From Colias croceus (lineage: Eukaryota > Arthropoda > Insecta > Lepidoptera > Pieridae), in contig NC_059551.1 of NCBI RefSeq assembly GCF_905220415.1, positions 8,628,001-8,692,000 of the forward strand: 64,000 nt of DNA, given 5' to 3'. The notes beneath the pieces were generated by a model that had not been told where the DNA came from, ran no database searches, and saw only the letters and a list, made by a program, of their open reading frames with translations. Made by a program: the position numbers and the translations under genes. Below, in pieces: positions 22,858 to 35,147 of this stretch (its first letter is position 1; each line of letters starts with the position of its first letter).

Positions 22858-25800
22858 TGACACATCCTTGAAAAACATTTTCAAGGTAAAAAGTTAAGTA
22901 ATAAAAAAACTACTGAAACCTTGAAGTTCTTGAGGAAAAGCTTAGAATTTATAAAAAAATAGATATAACTAATAATATCAGGTTGGTTAATAGTTACAGA
23001 ATCAAAATGACAAATGTTACGGCGTAGATGCTAAAATAATAAATGTGTTTCATCGTCAATCTTCATCGTAGTACAATAATAACTCAATGATCTTCATTGC
23101 CATACTTTTATTTAGATACCTTCTAGGATTTAATGCAGGATCATCTGTTATAAAGCTCACTTTCTTATCACTGTATAATCAGGAGATCAAGATCGTTAAA
23201 ATATTATTTTTCATATTTACAAATCAACAAGTAGCAGTTGTAATAAATAAAAAAATTAAAACATCGAGTTTATTACCTACTGCATATTTGGTGCTTGCTA
23301 ATTTGCCTACACATGTAAAAGTTAAAACATGTTCTGAAAAATACGATGTATAAATAAAGAATAAAAACCTGAATTACCTATAATATGTTATCGACATTTA
23401 TATAATTTTGTATTCTACAACTTGTATAAAATGTATGTGAAAAAATGCAAGTAGAAATTCATCGAATTACGATAAATTATACTTAAATAAATAAAAAGCC
23501 GAATAATGAGTGATCTACCTTTAATAATTGCATATTTTATACAATTTGTATATTTCAGGACAAAGTTTCGAGTGCAATAACTATTCTTAAAAGCGGGTTA
23601 AAGGCTGCAAAATGCCATATCACACATACCTTTTAACAAAAACTATAACATCAATTAAGGGCCATTTATTGAGTTGGCCAAAATACTTCCGCCATATTGG
23701 TTACTTGCTCAAAATACATCTGCTTTCGATTGGTCGATAATTACAAATTGTCTTTGATAATGCGAAGCCCGTATCGCATGATATTTTTTAGGCAGCACCG
23801 GTCAGTCATATGGTGGAATAACGAGATGTTTGCCTATATTATGTGTTTATTTTATAATTAGCTTTTATGTGCTTACCGCTTCTAAAAGTATTATCTTTAA
23901 TTTCTTAAGAAATATACTTTTAAATTCTGTTGTATTTTCTGTTTCTGTTTTTATAAATTATGTATTTTCATCATTACATAATTTATAGCTTTACAGATGT
24001 TCCAGGTTCTAGACCAAATAGCTGTATGTTGTACATAGAGATGTATATTTAATTTTTTAGAGATGAAATTAAATTGAATACCTACAAAATCATAATTAAA
24101 AATTAATAACGGCTATTAGGTAATAGGTATGTTTAATTATTTAGTGGTTCTTCTCTATATCTATCTACATTGCAGACTTACAAGTTACAACCTTACGGGG
24201 ATTTCCGTTTACGAAAATGCGTCTGTGCGTCTAATAGAGGGATTTCATTTGAATTTCTCCAGTTCATAACAGCCGAAACCGAAAAAAAAATTCCTCGTAT
24301 AATTATAATAATTAATTACACTCTCATTTCAGGTCAGGCCTATTTACCGCTTTTAATGACTTATTTTCATCACATATTCTTTGAAACAAATTCACAACCG
24401 TCCCTTATATATTTTTGAAAACAATTGTAACTGAAGAAATTTGTTTTTTTATTAACATCCCCCCTTTAGCAGGACATGTGTTCATTCAATAGTCTTTTTT
24501 TATTGAAAACGTTGAAATATGGACAGGTGACGGTTATATGATAAAATTGTAACAATGCACGTACATATATGTCCACGACCTTCAAGTTTGTTAATTATTA
24601 TTTAAAATGTAATTAATTAAGCGGATGCAAGGTTGTTTTAAATTACTTTAATTGTTTAAATATTTTAAGTAACGAAGTCTTGATGCGTCAGTTCAAGTTT
24701 TAATAAACGAGCTTGGATGTGAAAAGCAACGTGAAAAATTCTATATTAAAATGTATTTTACTTCTGAGTTAAATTATAATTAAGAGCCTTCTATTCGCAT
24801 TCAATAAGTACCTAAGAAATTTATCTATTGTATATACATTTCATACAATTAAAGCTAATGATTACAATAAAAGGATCATACATGGCAACGATATAAAATT
24901 ATAAAATGTTTGAAATATAATTCTGTTAACAGTATTGATTAATTAAATAATATACTCTATGGTTAATCAAAACGCACATGTCCCTAACCGATGCGTAGAA
25001 TCTATGGATTATACGGTATACAATGGAGAACGGGTCTAAAGATTTATTCGAAGACCAAAGTATATTTATGTGTTTGTTGATGAAAATAAAGAAGACATAG
25101 CTAAAATAATGTTTTTAAACGGTTAAGTTGTTTTAGAGTGTATAGAAACAAAAAATTCTAGCTAAGTCTGTGATGAAAACAGATTATAATAAGTTTTTTC
25201 AACGAACGCTGATCTACATGGACTAAATTAATTCATAATAGTGTGATAGGTACAACGAGGTTAAAAACCGTAATAACTTAGGACTTATTTCAGGATATAT
25301 ATAGAATATCCTGAAATAACACATACTTGCTAACTAAATTCCACTCAAAATGAAGTATTTTTCATAAAGCAAAGTGTGAAAATAAATGTAACTAACAATT
25401 ATTAATACACAATTCTTCATTCTTCGTTGCATTGCATTCGTAATAGTAGGCTGTATGTATACATGAAACATTTACATTTGAATGAAAAATGCATTTTAAC
25501 CTTTGAGAAAGTTATTTCACTTGAAATATTTAAAGCGCGCCGCCCAATAAAGTCTAAAAATAATTTATTAATTAAAATATCTTCGGACTTATCGCGAAAT
25601 GTTATCCACACATAAATCTCTAAAACTCAACACCTGTTACGATTAGGGCTGACACTCGATCAGGTGTGCAAAAGTGGTATTAAAATTATTAACCAACGTT
25701 TTGTATTCATAATTTAGTATACACTGCTGCTCTAACATCATATGTATGAAAGATTAACAAAGAAAACCAGCAATGTATTCTAAGTGGAAATTAAAATGGC

Positions 25801-26515
25801 AAAGTCGGTTCCTAATAGCGTCTTCGCCCGTCCATTCATTGAGGCAATTTTATTCCGTTACTTTTATCTATGATCGGAATATTATTTTATATCTTTATTT
25901 GTATGTATGAATCGCCAAATAAGTCATAATAATTATTGGGGTTGTATTTTTTATGTTAGGATATTGTAAGAAAACATAACTGACCGAATGTTTATTACCA
26001 ATTTCATTAACTTTATTCAGTGTTATAGAGTGCTGTGTGGGCCTTAAATTAAGGCTTTTAATTTCTATAAAGGCCCTTAATAGAAATTAAAAGTTATACT
26101 TTAGGTACTACAAAGAATTTTAAATTTTAAAAGGATGGAAAATTAGATCATGAAGTTCACGAATAATTGTAACAAAAAACATGCCTCCACGAGGCCATCA
26201 AACAAACGCTTAGAACAAACGTTATCAGTTGCTACTTGCTACAGTCTAAATAACTCATAAGTAAGATATTTTACTGAAATATTCTCTTTGTATTTCCATA
26301 TCTAGATTATTAGACCTAGATTGCATATGTCCTAGAACGAGATATAACAGTTTAACTAACAAATAGAAATGTGTCAGTAAGCAGCAGCTGGCGCAAGGTG
26401 CAAATAAAAAGTTCTTTGTTAGATCTTTACTACTTTGTTTAGAATTACCGCGAGTCATAATATCTCGAATTTTATAAATACAAAGTACTTAATTAGCTTA
26501 ATGTATAGGTATGTC
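22858..26515. other. Gene-free AT-rich sequence
   Basis: No supportable gene. It includes a perfect 14-bp inverted repeat at 25,285-25,319 (TTATTTCAGGATAT arms, 7-nt loop) and a 13-bp one at 26,055-26,093 (CTTTTAATTTCTA arms). Both are too small to assign a role. Confidence 0.55.
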
Positions 26516-26840
26516 TGAAGAGCAGTGGTGGCTCAGTGGTGAGACCTCGGACTTCGAATCGATAAGTCCGTGGTTCGAGACCAGGCGAGCGCGCAGGAAA
26601 TAAATTGATTTTTCAATTTATCTGCGCATGTTGTAACATCACCACTGCTCGAACGGTGAAGGAAAACATCGTGAGGAAACCGACATGTCGAAGAATTAAA
26701 AAAAAAAAAAGTTCGACGACATGTGTCATCCGCCAACCCGCACTTGGCCAGCGTGGTGGATTATGGCCTGTACCCTCATAGGAGGCCCGTGTCCCAGCAG
26801 TGGGAACGTATATGGGCTGATGATGATGATGATGATGATG
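26516..26840 (+). mobile_element. tRNA-derived SINE, Metulj-like
   Basis: The head has Pol III promoter boxes: A box TGGCTCAGTGG near 26,528 and B box GGTTCGAGACC at 26,572-26,582. The body contains GAACGGTGAAGGAAAACATC and GTCCCAGCAGTGGGAACGTA, and the tail is a GAT trinucleotide run. It is flanked by an 11-bp target duplication ATAGGTATGTC (26,505-26,515 and 26,841-26,851). The architecture matches the lepidopteran Metulj family; the family name is from memory. Confidence 0.9.
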
Positions 26841-26851
26841 ATAGGTATGTC

Positions 26852-29800
26852 GCATTTGATGTATTTGGCTCTGAAAATAACGTTACTAACGTTACGTTAT
26901 GCTGTGTGTATTACAAAAGTTTACATCTAAGTACTATAAGTATTATAGCCATACACATAGACACTATTCTATTCATTACATATTTTTAACGATAGATGGT
27001 GACATATTATAGCCAAGGCACAGTATTACAATATTTCCTAATTATTGCAATACCTTCTGTCTTCTGTGGCCAAGGTACTAGCCGTTGGTCTTGGTATAAA
27101 AAACTCTACTTCTGAGGTTGGCCAAATGAGGGTTTACATAAATTTTAATTGATGTTTTACCGTTATGAGTACCTACCTTATCAGTTATAATAGATCATGT
27201 ACATTGCTGTTTGTTTTTTGACATTCCAAACTCTAATTGTATTTATGTGAATGTCAGATATTGGATCTATTCGAAAAAATAATGAATAGCCTATGTCTTC
27301 TAGTAGACCGTGTTTTTTTATGTATTTAAAGTGCTACTTATATTTTTATACCTAATATATAAATTAACTTCCCTATAAGTAGATATAAATGGGCTGTGTC
27401 GGTTTCTGTCCACGAATAGCGTAAACACATAAATTTTAAATACATACTTAGATACTTAATACATATTAAATTACAAACATTCGGCAACCATTAATTTATT
27501 ACCATAAAATATGCAAGCTGACGATCATCTTTTCATAAATTCGACATAATTACAACATTCGTTAATTTTAATTAAAAAAGAAATTACAAACTGTGGCAAA
27601 TGTCTCTAAAGGTGGTTCCACAAAGGTTATATTTTTGTTCGTGGCTCGTTATATTTTAGTCTTTATGGCTATAAGAATACGGCGTTAGTCTGTTACTTGT
27701 GAATAATGTTTTTATTAATGTTTAGGGGATGCCACCTGATCCATCCACCTGTACGCTGGTTGCGTCATAAATGTGACACATGTCATAAATGTTAGGTTAT
27801 GTTTATTGCAATGTAGAAAAAAATAGAAAAAACTAAACACAATACATATTTTCATATTTATTGTTTGTAATGCAATGGAGAGGACAATGGCTGAATGCGA
27901 AATGTTAAATGAATGACTTTCACGTTGTTTTAAAATTAGTTTCATTTTGTTGAAATACCTATTATTTAATTCTACCAAAGTTTGAAATATAATTTTTAAT
28001 CTAAGTTTTCATTCATTATGTTACTATATTTTCAATGATTCTCCAATGTCTTCGCACATAGGTACCAATAAAAATTTATTGGTCTGTGTGATTTTGTATG
28101 TAAACAAAGTTAGATAAATATTTACGGATTCATGACAATACGTTATAATCAATTAGTTATTTAAAAAAATCATTATAGGTAGATACGTATATTAATAATT
28201 ACGATTAACGCAATAAATTAAAAAATAACCGAATATTCATTTGCATTCAATGTGTTTACTTCAAAGCGATTAATCGATCTCTTATTTACAAAATACTTTT
28301 AACAAGCCCCACCTATTCAATAACAATAAAACCAATAAACCGGCTATCTTAAATGGAGATTAAGAAATATGTACTATTGTAAAGCTGCGGCGACCACATA
28401 AATTTATTTTATAACTAAATACCCTTCGACATTTTACAGTAAAAGCAGCTGTGCTATATATTTTAAGAAAGGCCTTACTTTTTAAATTGCCCGATCGCTG
28501 GTCACGAAAGCTGAATTTTTTTTTAATTGCTCGTACAAGACGCACGCTCCTGCCGGCTGTCTCGAATCGATCTTATAAGCTTTGGCACTAGGCAATTGCC
28601 AGGTGTCCGTGGCGAGTGTTTTACGAAAAAAAAGCGAAGATCACCCGGCTAAAAAATCTGTGCAGGTGCGTGAATCCGAACGTGGTCAGGCGAAAAATCA
28701 GCTGTCCAAAAACCAAAAACAACTGTCTAAATTACGGAAACATTGATTTAGTTTTAATCGATTCCATAATTTGCACATTGCGGGCTGCTATTGGACTGTC
28801 CGTTTTAATTTTCTACGCAGCGTTTTAAGCTAATTACTACTTATCGGACGTTTTATTATAGCTCTTGTAAAGATATTAAAAAATTAACACTCTAGTCGCT
28901 GAGAGATATCACTTGATTTTATTTGATAAAGAAGTAAACACTACAGAATCATATTTTTCCAAAATTGAAAAAAGAATAATTATACATTTTGGCCGGTGTT
29001 CTGCGGTTGATATCGAGGACATCGTATTTTGAATTACTTACCGCAGTGCTTAAATTTTATGAATATCTCTTAAAAATACTGAAGAATAAAGACATATAAA
29101 ATTTAATATTTAAACAAATAATACATTAACATTAAAATAAATTATTAAATTAGCCAAAACCCACAATTTACTGATGAAAACCCAAGATGACATCTCATTA
29201 CTGCTCTGCATGCAGGACATAAAACGCATTAACAGTCCGGTTAAATAGAAGAAATCCCGACAAAAAATGATAGTCGAGAAGTAGTCGAGTAATTTATTCC
29301 CGAAACGTAAAGGTGTGTCCGCACATGGCGTCAGTTACAACTAATTTGGACGTGTTAAGCGGTTATTTGTCGCGCGACTGTCGTTCATTTCGCTTGTACG
29401 AGTCTGTCCGGAGTTTTGATGAGTGCCTTAATTCTTATTCATTACTTCATTTATCTGAAATACTAAATTTATTCGGCACTTCGACGCCTCAAGGCTTGAT
29501 GTATTACTGCTTATTTATAGGACACGCTTTTTATTTGTACTGATGAATGGCTTGGTATGGCAATTTTTTTGGGTAATAATTTCGAATTTTGATGCTTTTG
29601 AAAATATTTGGACGCTAATTTCGAGCATGTTTTTTATTTGCTGGATATTTTATATTCCTCCTTTCTCCTTGGGCAAATTATGTAGTGGATGCTATCTCAT
29701 GCATTTCTTTGCTAGCATGGTAATTGGTAACTGAATAAGTTGGTGCTATTCTTAACTATTATCTACATATTATACCATTGCCCTTCCATTGCCTAATTTG

Positions 29801-32731
29801 ATCCACCATCCATCAACATATTTGACATGTGCATAATAAAAGATAAAAAAGGTACCTAGTACCTACCTACGCAATAGAAAATATGTACAATATTATAAAA
29901 AATAGGACCGAGATTTCTAAAAAATAAGCTGCTAATCCCTGAATAGTTTTCAAAAGATTCTTTCCACCATAATTTCCACCACATGCAACAGGACATAAAT
30001 ATATAGACTAGACTCTAGAGCACAGAGAAGTGAGCACAGAGCAAAAAGAGCGCGCGTATATTTTTATCCTGTGCTGTATTTGTATAGATTGCACGCGATG
30101 TGTGCTGCAGTTAGGCGCCGCAGTGTCGCGACGCATTCTATGTGCGTTTGGTTACTGAGATTCTAATAAAAAAGAAAAAAAGATTTTCTGCGAGGGGAAG
30201 GAAGAACTATTTTGCTAGGGCTTATTACTTGTTATATGTAATGAGTCGATATTATAATAGATTTTATTATAATGTAAATATGATCATAACTATCTTGACC
30301 GGACCGAGACTAAGTATTCGAAAGCTTAAAATAAGTATCAAAACATTTTTACCTGGAAATCCTGTAAGTATATAAATATAACTAGATATATATTAATTGG
30401 TAGTAAAGTTGTACAACACTTTAAAAATCTTACTAACTATTTGACTCTGACTCTACCTTTTGATTGTAGAGTCATATCTTCTTCTCAGTATGAAAAATGG
30501 CATCTTATATGTATATCTGTATGTGGGTGGAATTGTGTTTTACACCTAAATGCACCTAAAAATTTTTGACTTGGCGGCAAATCTAACAATCAATGGTACT
30601 TGGTATTCTGAAAATTTTGTAGTGAACTCTACAAAATTTTGATTCTAAGGAAAATCACTCGAAACGCAAAATATTCGTAATAGAGAACAAAACAAAATAT
30701 ATATTTACGTAATCAATATCAATTGCATAATTTTTAAAAGACAGGCAAATAATGTTTAATAGTCGGTAGACATAATAATGATGTAGAGTTAGTTAGAACT
30801 AGGAAGAATGAAATTAATTACCAAGTTCAGAATCATAAACACTGCTAATAAAAATATTTTTGATCACAGTAGTTACTTATTAAAAAAAACACCCACACAC
30901 GTAAATTTCTACCACCATAGTTTTATGGTGATAAATTAAAAGTCAACGACCGCACTGAGATGTTTGCCAAAATGGCGGTCGAAGTGATTCGGGCCCCGCT
31001 GTGCTTCCGCGAATGCACCAAGCTAATTAAACCTGAATTATCTTAATCATCAATAAATGGTAATTTCCGAATATTTCGCTTCACAACAAATTCATTTGCT
31101 TGCACGGACGACACGATAATTGAATAATAACTATTATTTCCACAAATTTTCATGCGCACCGCAAATTGTAACGGCCAATTATGTACCGGTTGTAATTCTT
31201 CTGTGTTGTTTCGAATAAGTTGTTGTCATTAATTTACTTTTTACACTACTATTGTGAAATTTTTAAAACTTTCCGTAGGTTCATTGAAGATGGCCTAAAA
31301 TATAACCTTGTAGACTGTAGAGCAAACAGTTATTTTTTTTATATTAGTAAGTAATTAAATAGTACATTTACCCTTTATACCTATGTGATTCACGCATCTC
31401 AATGAAAAGATTTATTATATAGGCATTTTACTAGCTTTCTAAAACCTGATAAAATTTATACTAAAACCTTCCTATTGAATCACTCTATTTATTAAAATAA
31501 AACGTATCATAAACCGTATCAAAATCCGTTGCGTAGTTTTAAAGATTTAAGCATATATAAGAACATACGGACAGAGAAAACGACTTTGTTTTATACTATG
31601 GAGTGATAATATTAGATTAGCAGATTGCGAATGCAGATGTTAGATCCCAATAAGCTGTGGTCATGGCTTGCAACTTGAAAGTTGCTATTCGTATTCACAA
31701 TTTGACCCATACTATGCACTTGTATTATTATTTATTTTGCAAACTTATACTTATGTTATGGTAAATTATAGATAATGTAGACTAGAGAGGGTAGAGTTTT
31801 TATGGTAATACAAATTAATAAGCTCGTATCATATAGATTATAGAGTTTAAATACGTTATAAATAACTTTGATAATCTGATTGCGAGCTTACGCCTTACAC
31901 CCCAAAGCTAAGCTGTTAGCTTCCTGGTTCAGACAATTTATAATAGTTTACTGTTCACGCCAACATCTGCGCCAATTGTTGACACAATTTGTGACTGTAA
32001 AGGAGCGAACAAATAATAAAAACTAACTAACGATATACAGAAGGCTGCACACGTGTGTTCCTTCGACTCAAACTAAATGTCAAACGCCATGTTTGATTTT
32101 TAAAAATCGAACCTATTGCCATTTCAAAATGGACGCATTTATCTAAATGGAGCTTTGGTTTTTGTCAAAAATCAATAACTGTAAATTTTGACTAAATATT
32201 TTACGTCATTAGAAAAACGCTTAAATACATCAATGGATCGGAGATCTAAATCGTATTTTATCTGAGTAGCTATAAAGCCGGTTTTTAAATAATCGAATTT
32301 AATAGAAATTAGTCGTAATGTTCAATAAACTCTGACCCGATGTCAATTTGTCTAAGTTTATTTGCTGAAATGTCACCGATGTAATTCCGCAGTAACGACT
32401 TACTTGACGTGTGAACTATTTAAATGTCAATCGTTATTTTAATAATATATTGTATATACCGTGCAGATGTTTTGACTAATTAAGTTTAAAGTTTAATAAC
32501 ATTTCTATTTAAATCTATTGATTTTTGCTATAGTAATTTTGATGATATTTATTATTATTAAAATAAAATTTTATGTGTTTGCCAATTAGGCAATTTTAAA
32601 GATATTATAAAATATATTATAAGTATCAACGAACCCTGCGCAGAAATACTCAGCACCTTTGAAAAATTGAACATAAATTAAATAAAGAATGATTTTTATT
32701 AGTATTTTATTGAAATTTTATTTATATCATA
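26852..32731. other. Gene-free AT-rich sequence
   Basis: No supportable gene. Less AT-rich patches at ~28,550-28,700, ~29,280-29,420, ~30,010-30,140 and ~30,950-31,030 could be regulatory or unrecognised untranslated exons. None shows a domain, splice-site pair or RNA signature that would let me say more. Confidence 0.5.
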
Positions 32732-32880
32732 CTAGCTTTCCGCTGGCTTCGCCCGCTTTGTCTAAAGCCTTACCGGCTAACCCTTCCTTCTTTCCTTTCC
32801 TTCTAGAGAATCACCCTACATATTTATTAAAACCGCATCAAAGTCCGTTGCGTAGTTTTAAGGAAAGCGAATTTATTTTA
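32732..32880 (-). mobile_element. Helitron-end fragment
   Basis: Starts A|CTAG with a shortened GC hairpin region and resembles the degenerate copy at 6,777. It continues to CCGTTGCGTAGTTTTAAGG and then meets the poly-T of the LINE fragment. The 5' TC end is not identifiable. Confidence 0.5.
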
Positions 32881-32881
32881 T

Positions 32882-33570
32882 TCTATTTTTTTTTTTTTTT
32901 TATTTCTTTATTTATATCAGGCAGCATTGCCCATATATTGTTAGTAGTACTTATTCTAGTGTTAGTAAAACTACATATACTTATTTTTAGATTTTAGAGT
33001 TATTAGCCATTTTTTATTGATAAAATTATGTACATTATTGAGAACTTTTAAAATACTATTATCATTTTTATTAATTCTATCCCTAATTGAAAAAATTTTT
33101 TTCCTTAATATAGCATAAAAATCATCTACTCTGTATAATACAAACATATGAGATGCACTACAAAAACGTGGCAATCCCATGAACATCCTGAATGCATTAT
33201 TGTATTGTACTCTAAATGTGTTCATTGTTTTTCGTGTATGCTTCACCCACAAGCTACTTGTATAAAACGACTGACAATAGGTTGTGAACAATAGCTTTTT
33301 GACATTCCTACTACATTTTTTAAATCTTCTTATTATCATGTTTGCCCTAACTGATAGATTTCTTCTCTCCCTCTCTATATCCTCGTCATCACTCAGAGTG
33401 CTGGTAACGAAATGTCCCAAATATTTAAATTTACTTACATTAACCAACTCTGTTTCATTAAGATATATCGGAGGGACGCTGTCAGGACCCCGCCCCGCCT
33501 CTATGTAGTGGTTCATTTTCAGTTTATCGTCTTTAATTCATTTTTTAATAATTTGGTTGTACGTTTCTAA
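32882..33570 (-). mobile_element. 5'-truncated LINE with poly-A tail
   Basis: On the - strand it consists of a reverse-transcriptase C-terminal frame (33,516-32,971), a short untranslated region and a poly-A tail, seen as a T run at ~32,885-32,902 on the + strand. This is the usual shape of a 5'-truncated non-LTR insertion. The 5' boundary is approximate. Confidence 0.75.
32971..33516 (-). pseudogene. Reverse transcriptase C-terminal region (181 codons)
   Basis: The open frame reads like the region after the catalytic core of LINE reverse transcriptases: a KYLGH motif followed by a D-E-rich linker near residues 31-50, then segments resembling the conserved tail (NVKKLLFTTYC, YNNAFRMFMGLPRFCSAS). 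The catalytic YxDD core and the endonuclease lie upstream in such proteins and are absent. I cannot name the clade with confidence. It is a dead fragment even though this frame is uninterrupted. Confidence 0.75.
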
Positions 33571-33809
33571 ATTGGAAAGGCAAGCAAACACCATAGGGCT
33601 TATAGACAGTTTAAAAAAAAATAAAAAAAAGGTGACAGATAAGTTTCACAGGGTTGGTATCGAGCGTAGTTGGCGCCAAACTGTCGACTTCATTGCGAGA
33701 GCTCCCGCTCAACGAGCGAGTTTCCTTGAACCGAGTTCCAAAGCTGTGCTGAGATTACCGATTATCCTTTCATTTGTTTGGGGTTAAGTAAAGAACTATC
33801 AAATTGTAA

Positions 33810-34042
33810 TCTATATATTATATAAAACTCAAAGGTGACTTATATAGTGATCTATCAACGCACAGCCCAAACCACTGGACGTATCGGGCTGAAAATTGGC
33901 ATGCAGGTAGATGTCACAACGTAGGCGTCCCTTAAGAAAGGATTTTAGAAAATTCATCCCCTCAAGGGGTAAAATAGGGGTGAAAACTTATACAATGAAA
34001 ATCTATCTTTTCCACGCAAGCGAAGCTGCGGGCAACAGCTAG
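33810..34042 (+). mobile_element. 233-bp non-autonomous Helitron
   Basis: Begins A|TCTATATATTATATAAAAC and ends GCAAGCGAAGCTGCGGGCAACAG followed closely by CTAG|T. The body (CGGGCTGAAAATTGGCATGC, CCCCTCAAGGGGT) differs from families A and B, so this is a third short family in the window. Confidence 0.75.
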
Positions 34043-34205
34043 TTTGTAGATATAACACGCAGGGGACATGACGAATGAACTTAAAAATATAGTTTATATA
34101 TTTAAGTTTTGATCATGTTATTGGCGTTGCGTTGCGTATAGCTTTTGTTTTGGCTTGATTTAGCTACGAGATTCGTAGCACGAATATCCAAACATGAGTA
34201 TGGAC

Positions 34206-35139
34206 CAGGGATGTTGCGGATGCTGATTTTTTCACATCCGCGGATGCGAATGCGGATGCGGAGTTTTGAAGGCTGACATCCGCGGATGCGGATGCGGATG
34301 CGGATGTTCAAGATATTATGTAAATAAAGTCTATTAATGAAGAATTAAAACAATGGTAACTTAATTATTTACATTTTTTATTGTAATCAAATCAAAGAGA
34401 AGTACTTATTTTTATGTTAAACGCCTACTGGTATTTATATTAGTAAGTAAAATTAAAAATAGGAGCATTATACTCAATAAACAGTAGTATTGCCGCCTTT
34501 TCTGATTCAAGGCAATTACGCAAAGGTTCGTAAATTAAACCCGCGCTACTAAATAATTGTCCGCTAGGAACACTGCCCGGTGGGGTGGAGAGGATAAAAA
34601 TCTTCGTACTATCGGCGATAATACCTTAAATTCCTCTCGATGAACACTCCACCAATTTAGATGATTTTCACCCACATTTATTCTTTTTTTAGTGCGGTAA
34701 GCAAGTATGTAATTCCTTTTTAAGTACAGCTTCAATGCTTCCTAATTATGGCATTTCTGTATTCTCGTCTTCACTCGACGAATCTAATACACAATGATCA
34801 CTGTATCACAACAACATATTATATATTTATACGATAAGTAGACCATACACAGCGCAAACAAACACGTAATGATTTATTCACAAGAAACAAATGCACCACA
34901 ATAAACGTGTCGAAACTTGTCACTAATTCCTTCACTCCCATTGGTCATTGTCACGTGCGAGCGGCATGTGCCAAACGTCGGGCCCGCTCAATTTCTTTCT
35001 TGTCGCTACTTGCATGATTTTCACATCCGCATGAACATCCGCACTGATCAATGCGGATGCGGATGCAGATGCAGATGTCCAAATTTATGCGGAAGTTCCG
35101 CATTTGCGGATGCGGATGCGAATGTTCGCAACATCCCTG
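34206..35139 (-). mobile_element. 934-bp internally deleted hAT element
   Basis: Ends CAGGGATGTTGCGGATGC and its near-complement, flanked by an exact 8-bp duplication GTATGGAC (34,198-34,205 and 35,140-35,147). Both ends carry long runs of a GGATGC hexamer spread over about 100 bp on each side. The centre retains a - strand piece of the hAT dimerisation domain, so it derives from an autonomous element by internal deletion. Confidence 0.92.
34535..34735 (-). pseudogene. hAT transposase C-terminal remnant
   Basis: The - strand frame contains NWWSVHREEFKVLSPIVRRF followed by LSSPP, which matches the hAT C-terminal dimerisation pattern (W-W, then L-S..-R-FL-S-PP). The usual SSxxER motif is eroded. 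The DDE catalytic region is missing. Its orientation fixes the element's coding strand as minus. Confidence 0.7.
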
Positions 35140-35147
35140 GTATGGAC

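Noticed and set aside
28360..28828. Possible coding exons near 28.4-28.8 kb
   Set aside because: Frames are short, have no domain and no splice-site pair in phase; nothing beyond open frame supports them.
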